DNA of 33,958 nucleotides from Chara braunii (lineage: Eukaryota > Streptophyta > Charophyceae > Charales > Characeae). Below are positions 22,001-30,198 of the stretch, piece by piece; the stretch's first letter is position 1; each line of letters opens with the position of its first letter. The position numbers and the translations under genes were made by a program. Under the pieces are notes generated by a model. That model searched no databases and had not been told where the DNA came from. It saw only the letters and a program-made list of their open reading frames with translations. The stretch is taken from positions 2,348,113 to 2,382,070 of the forward strand of contig BFEA01000031.1 in NCBI GenBank assembly GCA_003427395.1. The letters run 5' to 3'.

Positions 22001-24568
22001 GAAAGTTTTGTAGAGAACGTATGCCAAAGTTGGGTGATTGGCCTTTGGTCTTGATTTGAATCAACTTCCCGGCCAAAGAATTTGTGGAAGTTCAGGTGAG
22101 TCGCCACCTGGGTATTGTGATTTCAACTCATTCGAGTAGTGTTCCTGACCACAGTATTCCTGAGTCCAGGTGAGTCGGTGTCTGGATGTCGTTAGCTGGA
22201 TCCTATGGATGTTGGTCTGAATGTTACACTTATGCATGGTGATAGCACTTGTAAGCATGTTGATGCCCTCACAAAGAAAAGGGCATGTTGATGCCCTCAC
22301 AAAGAAAAGGGAGTTCAGGTGCATGTTGATGCCTTCACGAAGACAAGGGAGTTCGACTGAAGACCTCGAAACAAATGAATGAATGTTACTTCGGAAGTTT
22401 GCTATGTATAGGATTGGTGACGAGCACTTCGTTCCGCATTTTTTTATTTGTGGAGTTTTTTTTTTTTCGGTTTTTTGCAACGTCTTTTTGTGGGGACTAG
22501 TGCGTGCAGTAGCTCTAATGTTCCTCTTTTTTTCTTGTTCTTTTCTTTCTTGTTCTTTTTTCCTTTTCTTTTTCTTTTTGTTTCCCTTATTTGGCTCTCT
22601 TAATGTATTGAAGGCCCATGATGTGAAATGTGAGGGCTCCTGTGGTTTCAGTCTGGTCTTATTTCAGGAAGAGTTGGTGGGGTTGATGATGTGAGGCGCC
22701 TGTGGTTAGCTAGGGTTCCCAGGAAACTGCTGCCTTGCATAAAATGTTAAATGGGACTAGTGCGTGCAGTAGCTCTAATGTTATGTACGTCCTCTTTTTT
22801 TCTTGTTCTTCTTCTTTCTTGTTCTTTTTTCCTTTTCTTTCTTTTTGTTTCCCTTATTTGGCTCTCTTAATGTATTGAAGGCCCATGATGTGAAATGTGA
22901 GGGCGCCTGTGGTTTCAGTCTGGTCTTATTTCAGGAAGAGTTGGTGGGGTTGATGATGTGAGGCGCCTGTGGTTAGCCAGGGTTCCCAGGAAACTGCTGC
23001 CTTGCATAAAATGTTAAATGCAGTATGTCGGGCTGTTTCTGGAATAGAGTTGTGAGCTGGGCTACCAACGGAGCTGCCGGGGCCCCATGCTCCCCACCCC
23101 CCGCCCCCCTTGGTTGCCTGAGGAACTAGGCATAATTCATTGTAACAGTTGTCTGTTGAGGGATATCTCACAGGTTTGGGTAGAGACCGTAGAGATGATT
23201 AACGAGTATTGAATCGTTGTTTCCTTTCCCTTCCTTGCACGTTTATCAGTGTTGCTCAGCAGTTGTGGAAGTGGCTGCCAATGCCTGCCGCTCTCTTCTA
23301 TGTGTGCCTATGATGTTGCCGCCGACTTTTTGCGTAATATGTGAGGGCAGATGAATCGGCACCATGATACATTTTGCTTCCGGCTGTCCATCGTTCCTCT
23401 TAACTTCCTTACCATTTGCGATACACATTTTCAGGGACCCAGTCGGGAATGGGCTGTGAAAAGCCATGCCTTAATACTCTCTCTCTCTCTCAGTTGAACT
23501 TGCCGATATGATCATCCTCTACAGGAAAAAAATGGGATCCTGGTATTTGAGAGAACCTGGTCTCAAGAGGGGCTCGAAAAGGGTCCGTTCCGTGCCTCTA
23601 TTTATTTGGACCTGAGCAATCTCACGACTCTCAAAGATCATTTTAGACCCGCGCAGTCTCATAAAAGATCATTTTGGACTCTATTCGTTATTATCGTCAA
23701 GGGCCTTATGGCACGTTAGTGGGTACTGTCACTGTGCCCTCATCTGTAGCAGGGGGAGGAGAGCACACGAGACTCGTCATGTGCTGTTGCAGTGTTTCTC
23801 ACACACCTATGTGTGTTTGTGAATGTTTCTGTCTTTGGTTGTTGTGCCTGTCTTCCTGACCCCGATTTTATTTGTGGGCATATCAGAGGGGAGGGTTATT
23901 GCCAGGTGGATCCCGATACACATCCATGGACGTTGGAGCTGCCTTTGCCAGCACCATATATAAACGCTGGTTTTTTTGTCTTTGAGCCGAGCAAAGCTGT
24001 CCTGCAGGATATGTGCAGCCAACTCCAGAAGTATGAGCCCACACCTCTGGCTGAACAGGACTTCCTGAACGACTACTTCTGCAGAAGAATCAAGATCCTT
24101 CCAAATGAATACAATGTGCTGATGCCGCTCTTGTACAATCATCCTACTAGGGTTAATCTGGATGAGGCCAAGCTGATTCACTTCTCAGTGACTGGATCGA
24201 AGCCGTGGAGGTTCGACCCTCGAGAAAAGAACATGGATCACAAGGCCATTCAGCAGCTGGTGGCTTGCTGGTGGGAGGTGTATTGTACAGATATGAAGTC
24301 GATTCTCCAAGCAGCTGCTGCCGAGCCTCTGCCCTGGTCTTCTCCAGATGATGATGATGATGATAATGACACTAGCAATTGTGGAGTGAACAATTCTGGA
24401 CTGCGCATTAGAGCAGATTTCGACTGTGAGCAGCACAAGGTTTGTTTCCCAGAGGTTGAACTGGATCGGTCGGACATGGAGAAGCTGGACACGGTTTTCA
24501 AACTGACAGGCCGTCCGGGTATCAGCAGAAATGGAAGTGACGGTTGCAGCACCACAGTTCAGTCCTAA
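11453..24568 (+). CDS. GolS: Galactinol synthase-like GT8 glycosyltransferase, three-exon gene
   Basis: Model: join 11453-13027, 15847-16067, 23887-24568, 825 residues. Galactinol synthases transfer galactose from UDP-galactose to myo-inositol in the cytosol, making galactinol for raffinose-family oligosaccharides. Seen here: GT8 domain at residues 462-731, starting YVALLMGSSDYYKG, with the metal-binding DGD (554-556), NAG (625-627), AEQDFLN (654-660), HFSVTGSKPW (697-706) and ENMD-like KNMD then WWEVY (713-731). The order and spacing of these blocks match plant galactinol synthases better than glycogenin-like GT8 proteins. There is no signal peptide or membrane segment. The protein is odd: plant enzymes are about 330 residues, while this has about 460 extra acidic, Ser-rich N-terminal residues and a 94-residue tail, and the APSAA C-terminal pentapeptide typical of land-plant enzymes is missing. 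Donor and acceptor sites are GT-AG and phases agree. The substrate is inferred, not shown. Confidence 0.85.
14134..14365 (+). repeat. Two hairpin-bearing direct repeats, about 160 bp apart
   Basis: Copy 1 has stem GCGCTGTA / TACAGCGC around loop AACGAA (14152-14173). Copy 2 has stem TATGCGTTGTA / TACAACGCATA around loop GACGAA (14311-14338). The inner stem differs by a compensated C-G to T-A change. Downstream sequence (cataggtt, then ttctattcga) is shared. A bare half-stem, gaatacaacgc, recurs near 14640. Confidence 0.7.
14967..15083. mobile_element. MITE copy A (113 bp, flanked by TA)
   Basis: Terminal inverted repeats GGGCCTCGCTCC (14969) and GGAGCGAGGCCC (ending 15081) bound 113 bp. TA lies directly outside at 14967-14968 and 15082-15083. 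The arms remain partly complementary inward, so the whole unit can fold as a hairpin. TA flanks would fit a Stowaway/Tc1-mariner-type element, but TA is too short to be decisive. Confidence 0.7.
15330..15846 (+). repeat. Tandem duplication of the exon 2 acceptor region
   Basis: The segment from about 15340 to 15520 (gccgatatg, then ggcagtgggtct, then gccccgtggagg and aagcacaggtg) recurs from about 15667 to 15850, offset by 327-344 bp. Only the second copy continues into the coding part of exon 2. The first copy is cut off by MITE copy B. It therefore contains a decoy of the real splice acceptor. Confidence 0.8.
15528..15665. mobile_element. MITE copy B (same family as copy A, opposite orientation)
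   Basis: It starts GGGCCTCGCTCCAATACTCA, matching the right end of copy A read on the minus strand. It continues through shared blocks (aaatgtgcaaat, acatggaat, ttttgtgcatgt, agagtag) and ends in a decayed AAGCCC. A short internal duplication (aaatgtgcaaatcg twice) is specific to this copy. Confidence 0.7.
15847..16067 (+). CDS. GolS: Exon 2: catalytic core with DGD motif
   Basis: 221 nt, codons 526-598 plus two bases of codon 599. It encodes VFAVSYYAWNYTKL, then IYLDGDM with the metal-binding DGD (bases 15931-15939), NLDHLF, and VKDCFCEGETHP. These align block by block with the galactinol synthase core, where the equivalents are FAMAYY..NYSKLR, IYLDGD, NIDHLF and VMDCFCE. The donor AG|GTAAGAG at 16068 is a strong consensus. 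The leftover AG is completed by the first A of exon 3. Joined, the spacing from CFCE to GYCQ equals that of the plant enzymes, which supports the exon 2 to exon 3 join despite the distance. Confidence 0.88.
16364..16770. mobile_element. Palindromic MITE-like element in tandem duplication (198-bp period)
   Basis: In the first unit the left arm (16364-16420, tagcaaagaggattggat then gaatctggacgtgtc and gagagatgca) is complementary with few mismatches to the right arm (16445-16502, tgcatctctgcgg to tctttgctag), with a loop of about 24 bp. The outer sequence reads GGGGCCTGGTCACACTAGC on the minus strand, a MITE-like end. The whole unit is repeated 198 bp later (16573-16770), nearly identical. Both units end in an A run after gatgataatt. 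Transcribed as part of the intron, each unit could form a long hairpin. Confidence 0.75.
16951..17020 (+). repeat. Short tandem duplication
   Basis: ttgtccgtgtgtac followed by ggtgcagacc and tatgtcgg is repeated once with small changes (about 34-bp period). It is separate from the 20-bp repeat at 17176. Confidence 0.7.
17176..17215 (+). repeat. 20-bp perfect tandem duplication
   Basis: gcggaggcatagagcatcgt occurs twice back to back (17176-17195 and 17196-17215). Confidence 0.9.
18351..18472 (+). repeat. 61-bp tandem duplication
   Basis: cctctgtgaat.cgag.ggc then agtcatttgactgtacacgc and gtaagatacgatc is present at 18351 and 18412 with only a few substitutions. A looser duplication (ttcggtcattcatatcgga) follows at about 18700-18780. 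Confidence 0.9.
18920..19717 (-). other. Long open frame of 265 codons, doubtful
   Basis: An uninterrupted minus-strand frame inside intron 2. It opens with GTG rather than ATG, shows no recognisable domain, and is rich in Arg, Ser and Thr with no obvious fold pattern. Length alone makes it worth noting. I think chance or a decayed coding fragment is likelier than a gene. Confidence 0.15.
19606..20124 (+). repeat. Nested tandem repeats with TATATAAG boxes
   Basis: ccaaacac..aactgtttt then cacctgcccctgcg recurs at 19606 and 19934 (328 bp apart). Within the first unit, ccctcctacatgcgct recurs at 19688 and 19801 (113 bp), each followed by TATATAAGACATACG (TATATAAG at 19720 and 19833). A diverged third copy lies near 20017. 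The TATA-like boxes come with the repeat. Confidence 0.8.
20124..20214 (+). repeat. Minisatellite, unit about 18 bp
   Basis: Units based on atgggattctgtatttta follow each other five to six times with small insertions and deletions. Confidence 0.9.
20218..20326. mobile_element. 109-bp palindromic MITE-like element
   Basis: The left arm GCTACCGTCTTCC continues as CAAACATAACGC.CC, and the right arm is its near-perfect complement (gcgttgtgttcgggg then aagacggtagc), giving about 34-bp inverted repeats around a short centre. Flanks are similar (aggct on both sides), but a target duplication is not clear. Confidence 0.65.
20580..21065 (+). repeat. Diverged tandem repeat, interrupted by the adapter
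   Basis: Blocks such as catatgaa.ntaaacca, acctcaatgactg and caa.cttactaa.gca recur from about 20600 and again from about 20900. On top of this older repeat, a segment of about 75 bp (20759-20834 and 20881-20956) is nearly identical on each side of the adapter, differing at one base before the copies part. Confidence 0.65.
20837..20874. other. Nextera mate-pair junction adapter left in the assembly
   Basis: The 38 bp are CTGTCTCTTATACACATCT followed at once by its exact reverse complement AGATGTGTATAAGAGACAG. This is the Tn5 mosaic end in the tail-to-tail form made when Nextera mate-pair fragments are circularised. It is a laboratory sequence, not a natural palindrome. The near-identical flanks show that reads on each side were joined through it. 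Confidence 0.97.
21099..21242 (+). CDS. Terminal-exon-like reading frame, gene unknown
   Basis: After a good acceptor (ttgtgggtgCAG, 21096-21098), 47 codons run in frame to TAG (21240-21242). The peptide begins GVPRDELISVCDWLVNEI and goes on with CFIAAEVTQVADGFWRKF to end in QQRGLNN. It has the residue mix of a real globular or helical domain, unlike its surroundings, but I do not recognise the family. Spliced to the exon 2 donor of the GolS-like gene it is out of frame and stops after seven codons, so it is not a normal part of that protein. It lies 225 bp beyond the adapter junction, so it may belong to another gene brought in by misassembly, or be an inserted gene fragment. Confidence 0.4.
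   Translation, partial: GVPRDELISVCDWLVNEICFIAAEVTQVADGFWRKFQSVMQQRGLNN
21303..21730 (+). repeat. CTGT/TGCC-rich low-complexity region
   Basis: Irregular repetition of tgtctg, tgcctg, ggctgg and gttgtctgtcggg keeps two overlapping + frames open for about 140 codons each (Cys/Leu/Val-rich). The open frames are explained by the composition. Confidence 0.6.
21820..21960 (+). repeat. 69-bp tandem duplication
   Basis: atgacctaatcttgttgg followed by atgattgttctgagcttc is present at 21851 and 21920, near-identical. Confidence 0.9.
22255..22351 (+). repeat. 28-bp tandem repeat, three copies
   Basis: gcatgttgatgccctcac then aaagaaaaggg starts at 22255, 22283 and 22321. The second and third copies are spread by an extra agttcaggt. 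Confidence 0.9.
22493..23019 (+). repeat. 260-bp tandem duplication
   Basis: gggactagtgcgtgcagtag starts at 22493 and 22753. Both copies run through a pyrimidine-rich stretch, gtattgaaggcccatgatg and ggcgcctgtggttagc to cataaaatgttaaatg. They differ by a few substitutions and a small insertion (atgtacgt) in the second, which suggests a recent event. Confidence 0.92.
23887..24568 (+). CDS. GolS: Exon 3: C-terminal half of GT8 domain and tail
   Basis: Acceptor TATCAG|A at 23887; the A completes codon 599. It encodes GEGYCQ, then PAPYINAGFFVFEP with the NAG motif, TPLAEQDFLNDYF, LPNEYNVLMPLLYNHP, LIHFSVTGSKPWRF and NMDHKAIQQLV, then WWEVY. These blocks match galactinol synthase in order (YFNAGMFVFEP, PFAEQDFLN, YNLVLAMLWRHP, HYCAAGSKPW, NMDREDIKMLV and WWDIY). 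H697 and the GSKPW stretch form the metal/UDP site in GT8 enzymes. The tail (732-825) has a run of six Asp (from a gat repeat) and no known motif. TAA at 24566-24568. No clear polyadenylation signal was found just downstream. Confidence 0.92.
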
Positions 24569-27500
24569 AATTGTTGTAGATGCGACAGGTCAGCTGCCGC
24601 AGCCCTCGAGTTTCACTTCACAGAGTGCTGTAACAGTTGTGCTGTTGTGAACTGCATCCCGTCGCATGCTCTGCCATGCTGTCCACGGGCCACCAATGCT
24701 GTGAGCTTTCTGTGCAACGGGGTCTGTTAATTGAAGAGGGGGGTGACATTGTCTACATTGCCCATGATTGCCGGAGTGTGGAGTGGTTCATGGAGTTGGG
24801 GTTCACGGAAGGGGCACCAGTGTTGATTAGATTGCTTTTGTGTGAGGATTTCCTTCTGCGGCCATGTTAATCACGACTTTATCACCTCAGGTCTGCAGAC
24901 TGCAGTCTCTGATTCCAACTGAAGTTTTGGAATGAGAATGCATGGAGCTTGTGCATAAGATGTTGGCCATAGTATTAGTGTAAATTTCGGAGTGTTAACA
25001 CTGTTAAGCATAACCACAGTGCGGGCATTGCGGCGCCCATGTTGCTCTGCGGCGCCCATGTTGCTCTGCGTGTACGGGGTTTGAGATGGTTCTGCAGTCA
25101 TGATTGTGTAATGGAAGTCTATGGCACAGAAACATATCCACACCAAACAAAGGCGCCTCCAGAACCATTACTACGCTCAAAGATTCGCAAGTGTTCTGCC
25201 ATACACCATCCCCTCAATGTTGCACTACATATTTGTGTAAGGGCCTATAGGCTATAGCTTGAAAGCACGTTTACCTCGTGGAGTTGGTGTACTCTGTTCC
25301 ACCATGCCAGTCATTGTGATGGCTGTGCAACACTGGATGATTCTCCCTGCTGAGGACACTCGGTGATATCAGGAGCAATGCGATCCAGATCAACAGCAAG
25401 GTTCCGTCAAAGCTCTGACTGTGCACCACTCTCACCTTGCAATGGGTGGTTTGAGGAAGAACAATTCAAGAAGATGGAGCAAGCTGTCAGCCTGTCACCT
25501 ATTCCCGTGTACTGGCTGGGCCATGATGATGTCGGAAGCAATGGAAGGGGGAATGGACTGCTGCAGAGCAGTAATTTCCTGCAGTGCAGCAGTGCTGCAG
25601 TGGTCCATATCAGTGACGTCAAGAGGGAGGGAATACGGAAATGGAGGGAAGAAAAGAGGTCAGCTTCAGCAGAAGATTCTATATGGAGGGAGAGGGACTC
25701 TCCGGAGTATTCCGAAGGTGTAAGGCTTTGCATGGGGAAGGGAAGTGATGGAGCTTGCTGGCATGTGGAGGGCGGGGGGACTGTTTCGAAGGGCATGGGG
25801 CCTTTGCCTGTTCAAGTGACTGAGCTCGTTGACGTATGGAGGAAGGCTATGGCATTGCCTGAAGGCGGAAGGCCTTTGCTTGTGGTTGTGGCCTCATGTG
25901 CGGGGATATGGAGGGAAGTGGCCAAACCTGCTGGGTTATGGAGGGAGGGAGACATTTTCAAAAATATGTGAGGGATGGTAAGGCCTTTGTATGTGGGAGT
26001 GACTGAGTTTGCTGCAAAGATAACTAGACTTAATGAGCCAAGATTATTTTGATGATCGCATGCATACAATGCTTATATGAGTTGCGTTTAGTTAATTGCA
26101 AATTCTAAAATTGGCTACTTCATGAATGATAGGCAAGTTAACTGGGAGATCCAACAAATTTATGTACATTAGTGCATAGTCGTTTGTGTACACTAGCGCC
26201 TTGTGTCTGTTAGTCCACTGATACAGGAGCATATACTTGGGTCACTTGGGTGTTCATCAGAAATTTGAGCGAGAATGTGGTCAATATGCTGGCAAGGTGT
26301 GTATTGGCAGAACGGTGTTGTACATAGATTGCCGCAGTGAGAGGACGGTTTGCGCAAGAGTTCTGTGTTTTATGTTCCGGGAATGAAGTGGCCATTGGCC
26401 TGGGAGAAAAGCACTCGCTTGCGGTTGTGTGCATACAGCTTACGGTGTATGGTGTATGTTAGTGTAGTAATTTGTTAGCATCATGAGGTTTTGTGTTAAC
26501 GTGTCGACTCAATCGAGTTCTTTGGCTGAGGATGGTATGTATTGTGGCTCACCTGACAGATTTGACACATGCTCACTTGCCAGACGGTTGACCACAAATA
26601 TTTGTGGGTTTATTGTAGAGAGGGTTAGGTTCTGCCTTCTGCTCCTAATATCTGATGATTGGTACACAGTCGAGATCTGGGTTGAACTTGTAAGCGCAGG
26701 ATGGTAAGAAGTCAAACGCCAGTGGATCAACGACCAATTGCGACATGTAGATAAATTGCGACATGTAGATGGAAAGGCTTGTATATGTGCAACTTATTGC
26801 CGGGATGGACAAGGCAAACCAATTCCCACCCTAGAGAATGGTCGGCAGTAGTTTGTGCGTAGAAGGGAGTACGAATTTCTGTCAAGGGGGTAGGATACGG
26901 AGGTACTTTGCAGACAGTGAGTGACATGTGGACATTGTCAGCAGAAAAGAGGTGAGCGGCTGTGCAAGTGTGCATACATCCAAGATCGAGTGGTGAGTAG
27001 TTGAAAGTGTCTCTCTTTGGATCTGTCAGTGAATCAAATTTCAACCGTTGGGAGTTTCGAGAAGAGATTAGATATGGAAGGAAGGTTGTACTTGTGTATG
27101 GTATCATGCCTAGTAGGTTGCAATTGACGCAATTGAAGGGTACACCCTACAGTCTACTTGGAAGGGTAAACTCAGTAGAGATTTTGGCCAACCTGTGTTT
27201 GCATTGTGAGCATGAGTACATGTATTTTGGGGGTCAATTGCCAGCACATTTCCGCCGATATCGAGGAGCTCAATTGCCAGCATTTAAATGCAGAATGTTT
27301 GTTACTTGTGAATACTGTAGTCCATCCTTTTACCATTTAATGGGCAGTGGTGGCGACCTTTTGCTGAGATTTGTTTGTTACTTTTCCTGTCATTTTGCGA
27401 AGAGAGTGTTTGGGCATCCCCTCCTCGTGAACAGATCTGTGTGTTTGTGAAGAAACCGCCGATGGCTACTTTATTGCTCCCCTCCTCCCTCCCCCCTCCC

Positions 27501-28072
27501 ACGCTCCTATTTCTCCCTCTAATGCTGCACAGGTACTTTTTTGTTATTCCACCCAATCTATCAGGACACCGTCTGTGCCTGAAGACACTGCTCGGTCATT
27601 ATAGGTATATCTCATGTGAAATTCCTGCAAAATTTAATACAGCTTGTGATGAAGTGTCATGATTGATCGGGTTTGTTTTAAAAGGGAGTAGGATTTTGTA
27701 GAATTTAATACAGGTTGTGATGAACGGTGTCGCGATAGGTCGGGGGGGGAATATTATGAAGTTGTGAACTAAATTCGGCCCCTCAGAGGGGATCAAATTT
27801 CAGCAAAATATTTTTGCTTTCTCAGTATATGGCTTTTTGCTCGACATTCTGTTTGTTTTAAAGGGAGTGAAGGGTTTTGGTATGCTGACCGATTATTGCA
27901 CATGATTTATTTTAACAAAAGACCACCAGTAAATCGTCGCTGTCCTCATGGGCTGTGTAGAAGTTTGTGCGGCCGTGAATCTTTCAGAGGGGGCTGTGGC
28001 TCTTGGTGCGAGTGGGAAGCTCCACGGAAAAAGTATCACCACGGTGTAAAAATACAAATCAAGTGCCTGGTT
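24569..28072. other. Downstream region, no firm gene
   Basis: The first part should include the 3' untranslated region. A + frame at 25378-25971 (198 codons from ATG) contains a loose repeat around atggagggaag (W-R-E motifs in the translation) with no recognised domain. A 149-codon frame at 27001-27450 starts with TTG and is not supported. A perfect 19-bp tandem duplication (gcggcgcccatgttgctct) sits at 25030-25067. Nothing else is identifiable. Confidence 0.4.
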
Positions 28073-28525
28073 CCCTGAAAAGTGCATTGGAGATCATTTT
28101 TTTCCAGGGACCCCCACTATTCAGGCCCAAGGTAACAACCCCAACCCTGAAAAGCGCATTGGAGATCATTTTTTCCAGATTCTTTTTTTTTTTTTTTTTT
28201 TTGCACTGTTTTATTTTTGGTCAAGGTCTGTGTGTGCCAATTTTGGTGTTTGTTGGGGTTTTGGAGTTCACTGTTTTGGCCAGCCCTGAAAAATCCTGAA
28301 AATCCCGGAAACTGAAAACAGGGAATTTTGCATGAAAATGCACTTTTGCCTTGGGGTTTGAGGCCCCTTTGATCATTTTTTTTCAAAATTTTGCTATTGG
28401 TTTATTTGGTGTCCACTCTATGGACTGGTAGTCTGGCGTAGAAGGTATGGGACGTTTGTTATAATGACCCTGAAAAAATCCTGAAAATTAAGACTTTGTT
28501 ATCCTCTTCTTGTTCCCTGAAAAAG
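28073..28525 (+). repeat. Dispersed CCCTGAAAA motif, with a longer direct repeat
   Basis: ccctgaaaagtgcattgg then agatcattttttt and ccag at about 28073 is repeated at about 28146 with one base changed. Further ccctgaaaaa-type copies lie near 28283, 28468 and 28513, some followed by atcctgaaaat. This is probably a decayed repeat family, type unknown. Confidence 0.6.
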
Positions 28526-29266
28526 GTATGGTAGTTTACAAAATGGTCTCGATTTTAAACATTTCGACAGGGGTTCCAATTTCATAGACTTCCTGTTGCA
28601 ATTTCGTGGACGTTCTTCCAAGGAGGGCAGAAGGCCTAATAAATTTGATGCGTTTGGATTGAGTTCCATCTGCATTCTAACTCAGGTCTGAGTTTGACTA
28701 TCCATTGGTATAGCTAGAAGTCAGGTCTGTATTTCAACAATCCATGGCGGCACTGCTTGTATACGGGACATCTGTGGGCATCCGAAGAAGCATGCGGACG
28801 GTTCTCCCAAACTTCCTTGAGGGCAGCATAGGAAACTGGGCTCAGTGTCGCTCACAAATTAAGTTACACTTTTAATTTACCCACTCAACCCTTCCCTCCC
28901 CTGGGGCCTGAGACGGGTGTTTAGTACTTCCTTGCAACGGGTCCCTGGTTTTCTTGCTCAGAAGAGTCTACTATCATTGTTGCGTTCTCCTTGCGTTCTC
29001 CTCGCATCTGTCAGTCCTGATGGATTGTCAGATCCGAGCTGTAGGATCTAGAGCTTGGTCCGAACTTCTCTGGAGGGTGTTTTTTTTTTCTTTTTTCTTT
29101 TTTTTAACCTTAATGTCCGTAAGTGGGGTGTAGCTGTCTCTACTGTGTTTTGAACTCTTCATGTAGGCTTCGATTGTCGGCGATTTGTCGCCTTTGATAA
29201 ACATGGTTGGACACTTGGACTTGCAGTTTGCCACATGACGCGGGTTTTATGTTTTGGTGAGAGTTT

Positions 29267-29525
29267 GGCCCAGACTCCTATGGGAGGCAGCAGTGCGGAA
29301 TCTTGGACAATGGGCGAAAGCCTGATCCAGCAATATCGCGTGAGTGAAGAAGGGGATTTATCTTGTAAAGCTCTTTCATGGGTAGTGAGATTATCACAAA
29401 GACCGAAGAAGAAGTCCCGGCTAACTCCGTGGCAGCAGCTGCGGTAAGACGGGGGGGGGGTAAAGTTATTCGGAATGACTAGGCGTGAAGGGCACGTAGG
29501 CGGTGAATTAGGCGAGAAGCGGTGA
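29267..29525 (+). pseudogene. rrn18: Nuclear copy of mitochondrial small-subunit rRNA fragment (NUMT)
   Basis: About 260 bp match the region around the 530 loop of plant mitochondrial 18S rRNA: ggcccagactcctatggg, gaatcttggacaatgggcga, gatccagcaatatcgcgtga, ttgtaaagctctttc, taactccgtggcagcagc, aagacggggggg, and gggcacgtaggcggtgaatt. The phrases cttggacaatgggcg, atccagcaatatcgcg and cacgtaggcggtgaat are mitochondrial in type; chloroplast rRNA differs at these places. Near-universal bases of the 530 loop are altered (GTGCCAGCAGCCGCGG reads gtggcagcagctgcgg), and the match ends abruptly on both sides in unrelated sequence. It is therefore a decayed nuclear insertion and not a working rRNA gene. 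Confidence 0.85.
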
Positions 29526-30033
29526 TGTTTTGAAAAAAAGGGATTCAGTTTTATTATATGTCCATAATGTCCTCTTTTTTTACTTCTGAACTTCAGGGGG
29601 GAGGGTTTTTGTTTTTTTTTTCCTTTTTTGAAGAAAAAGCAAGCTTTGCATTGTGCCCTGTGCCCTCCAGCATGTCCACATGGGATTGCCGTCTGTATTA
29701 CGCAGGTCGGAAAATGGGTCCGGAGTTGTCCCTTACATCAGAGTGGAATCTGTGCAACTGGTTGATCCGAAGTCCGAACCAATCCACAAACCAGTAAGCG
29801 AGGAGCTTACAAGGTATTCTGAAGTGGCCCTCAGCCAAATGTTGGTTGCGTTGCAATTCTAGACTACTTTTTTTTTTCCCCCCTTTTTTCTTTTGATATT
29901 TTGGGTTGAATTTACTGAATGTAATTTACGTGGGGAGAACATAGGTACTTTCATGCTCTACAAAACAACCGATTATGTGGGTTGAAGTTCCAAAAACAAC
30001 CGATTACGTGGGGTGAACATAGGTACGTCAAGT
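29526..30033. other. Intergenic, nothing recognised
   Basis: T-rich stretches near 29570-29640 and 29870-29890. A short direct repeat (caaaacaaccgattatgtgg / aaaaacaaccgattacgtgg) occurs at about 29962 and 29993. No gene seen. Confidence 0.4.
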
Positions 30034-30157
30034 CGGGGGGCAGGAAGGCAGGCAGCGGGATAGCAGGTGAGGGCAAGCGGGGCAAGGTGGGGGAATGCGC
30101 GGGAGGGAAAGTGGGGCAAGGTGCGGGAAGGCGGGGAAAGGAAGGTGGCAGAATTTT
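30034..30157 (+). repeat. G-rich minisatellite, left block
   Basis: Irregular units such as gggcaaggtgggggaa, gcgggagggaaagtgg and gcgggaaggcggggaaa. The same style of repeat resumes to the right of the U2-like segment. Confidence 0.8.
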
Positions 30158-30198
30158 TCATTATTATTGTTGTTTTCTGGTGCCCCCGATGGACGACG

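Larger units (their letters stand above)
16068..23886 (+). other. Intron 2 of the GolS-like gene (7.8 kb)
   Basis: From GTAAGAG to TATCAG, phase 2. It contains a tandem palindromic element (16364-16770), several duplications, a 109-bp MITE (20218-20326), the sequencing-adapter junction (20837-20874), an unexplained exon-like frame (21099-21242), TG/CTGT-rich sequence (21303-21730) and a 260-bp duplication (22493-23012). Its true length is uncertain because of the adapter artefact. Confidence 0.65.

Noticed and set aside
25363-25971. 202-codon + strand gene downstream of the GolS-like gene
   Set aside because: Starts at GTG (first ATG 25378). It is composed partly of loose internal repeats and has no recognised domain. 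It may lie in or beyond the 3' untranslated region.
27001-27450. 149-codon + strand gene
   Set aside because: Starts at TTG, has no recognisable domain and no splice context.
29267-29525. Chloroplast or bacterial 16S rRNA gene
   Set aside because: Diagnostic phrases (cttggacaatgggcg, atccagcaatatcgcg, gggcacgtaggcggtgaat) are of plant mitochondrial type, and only about 260 bp with damaged conserved bases are present.
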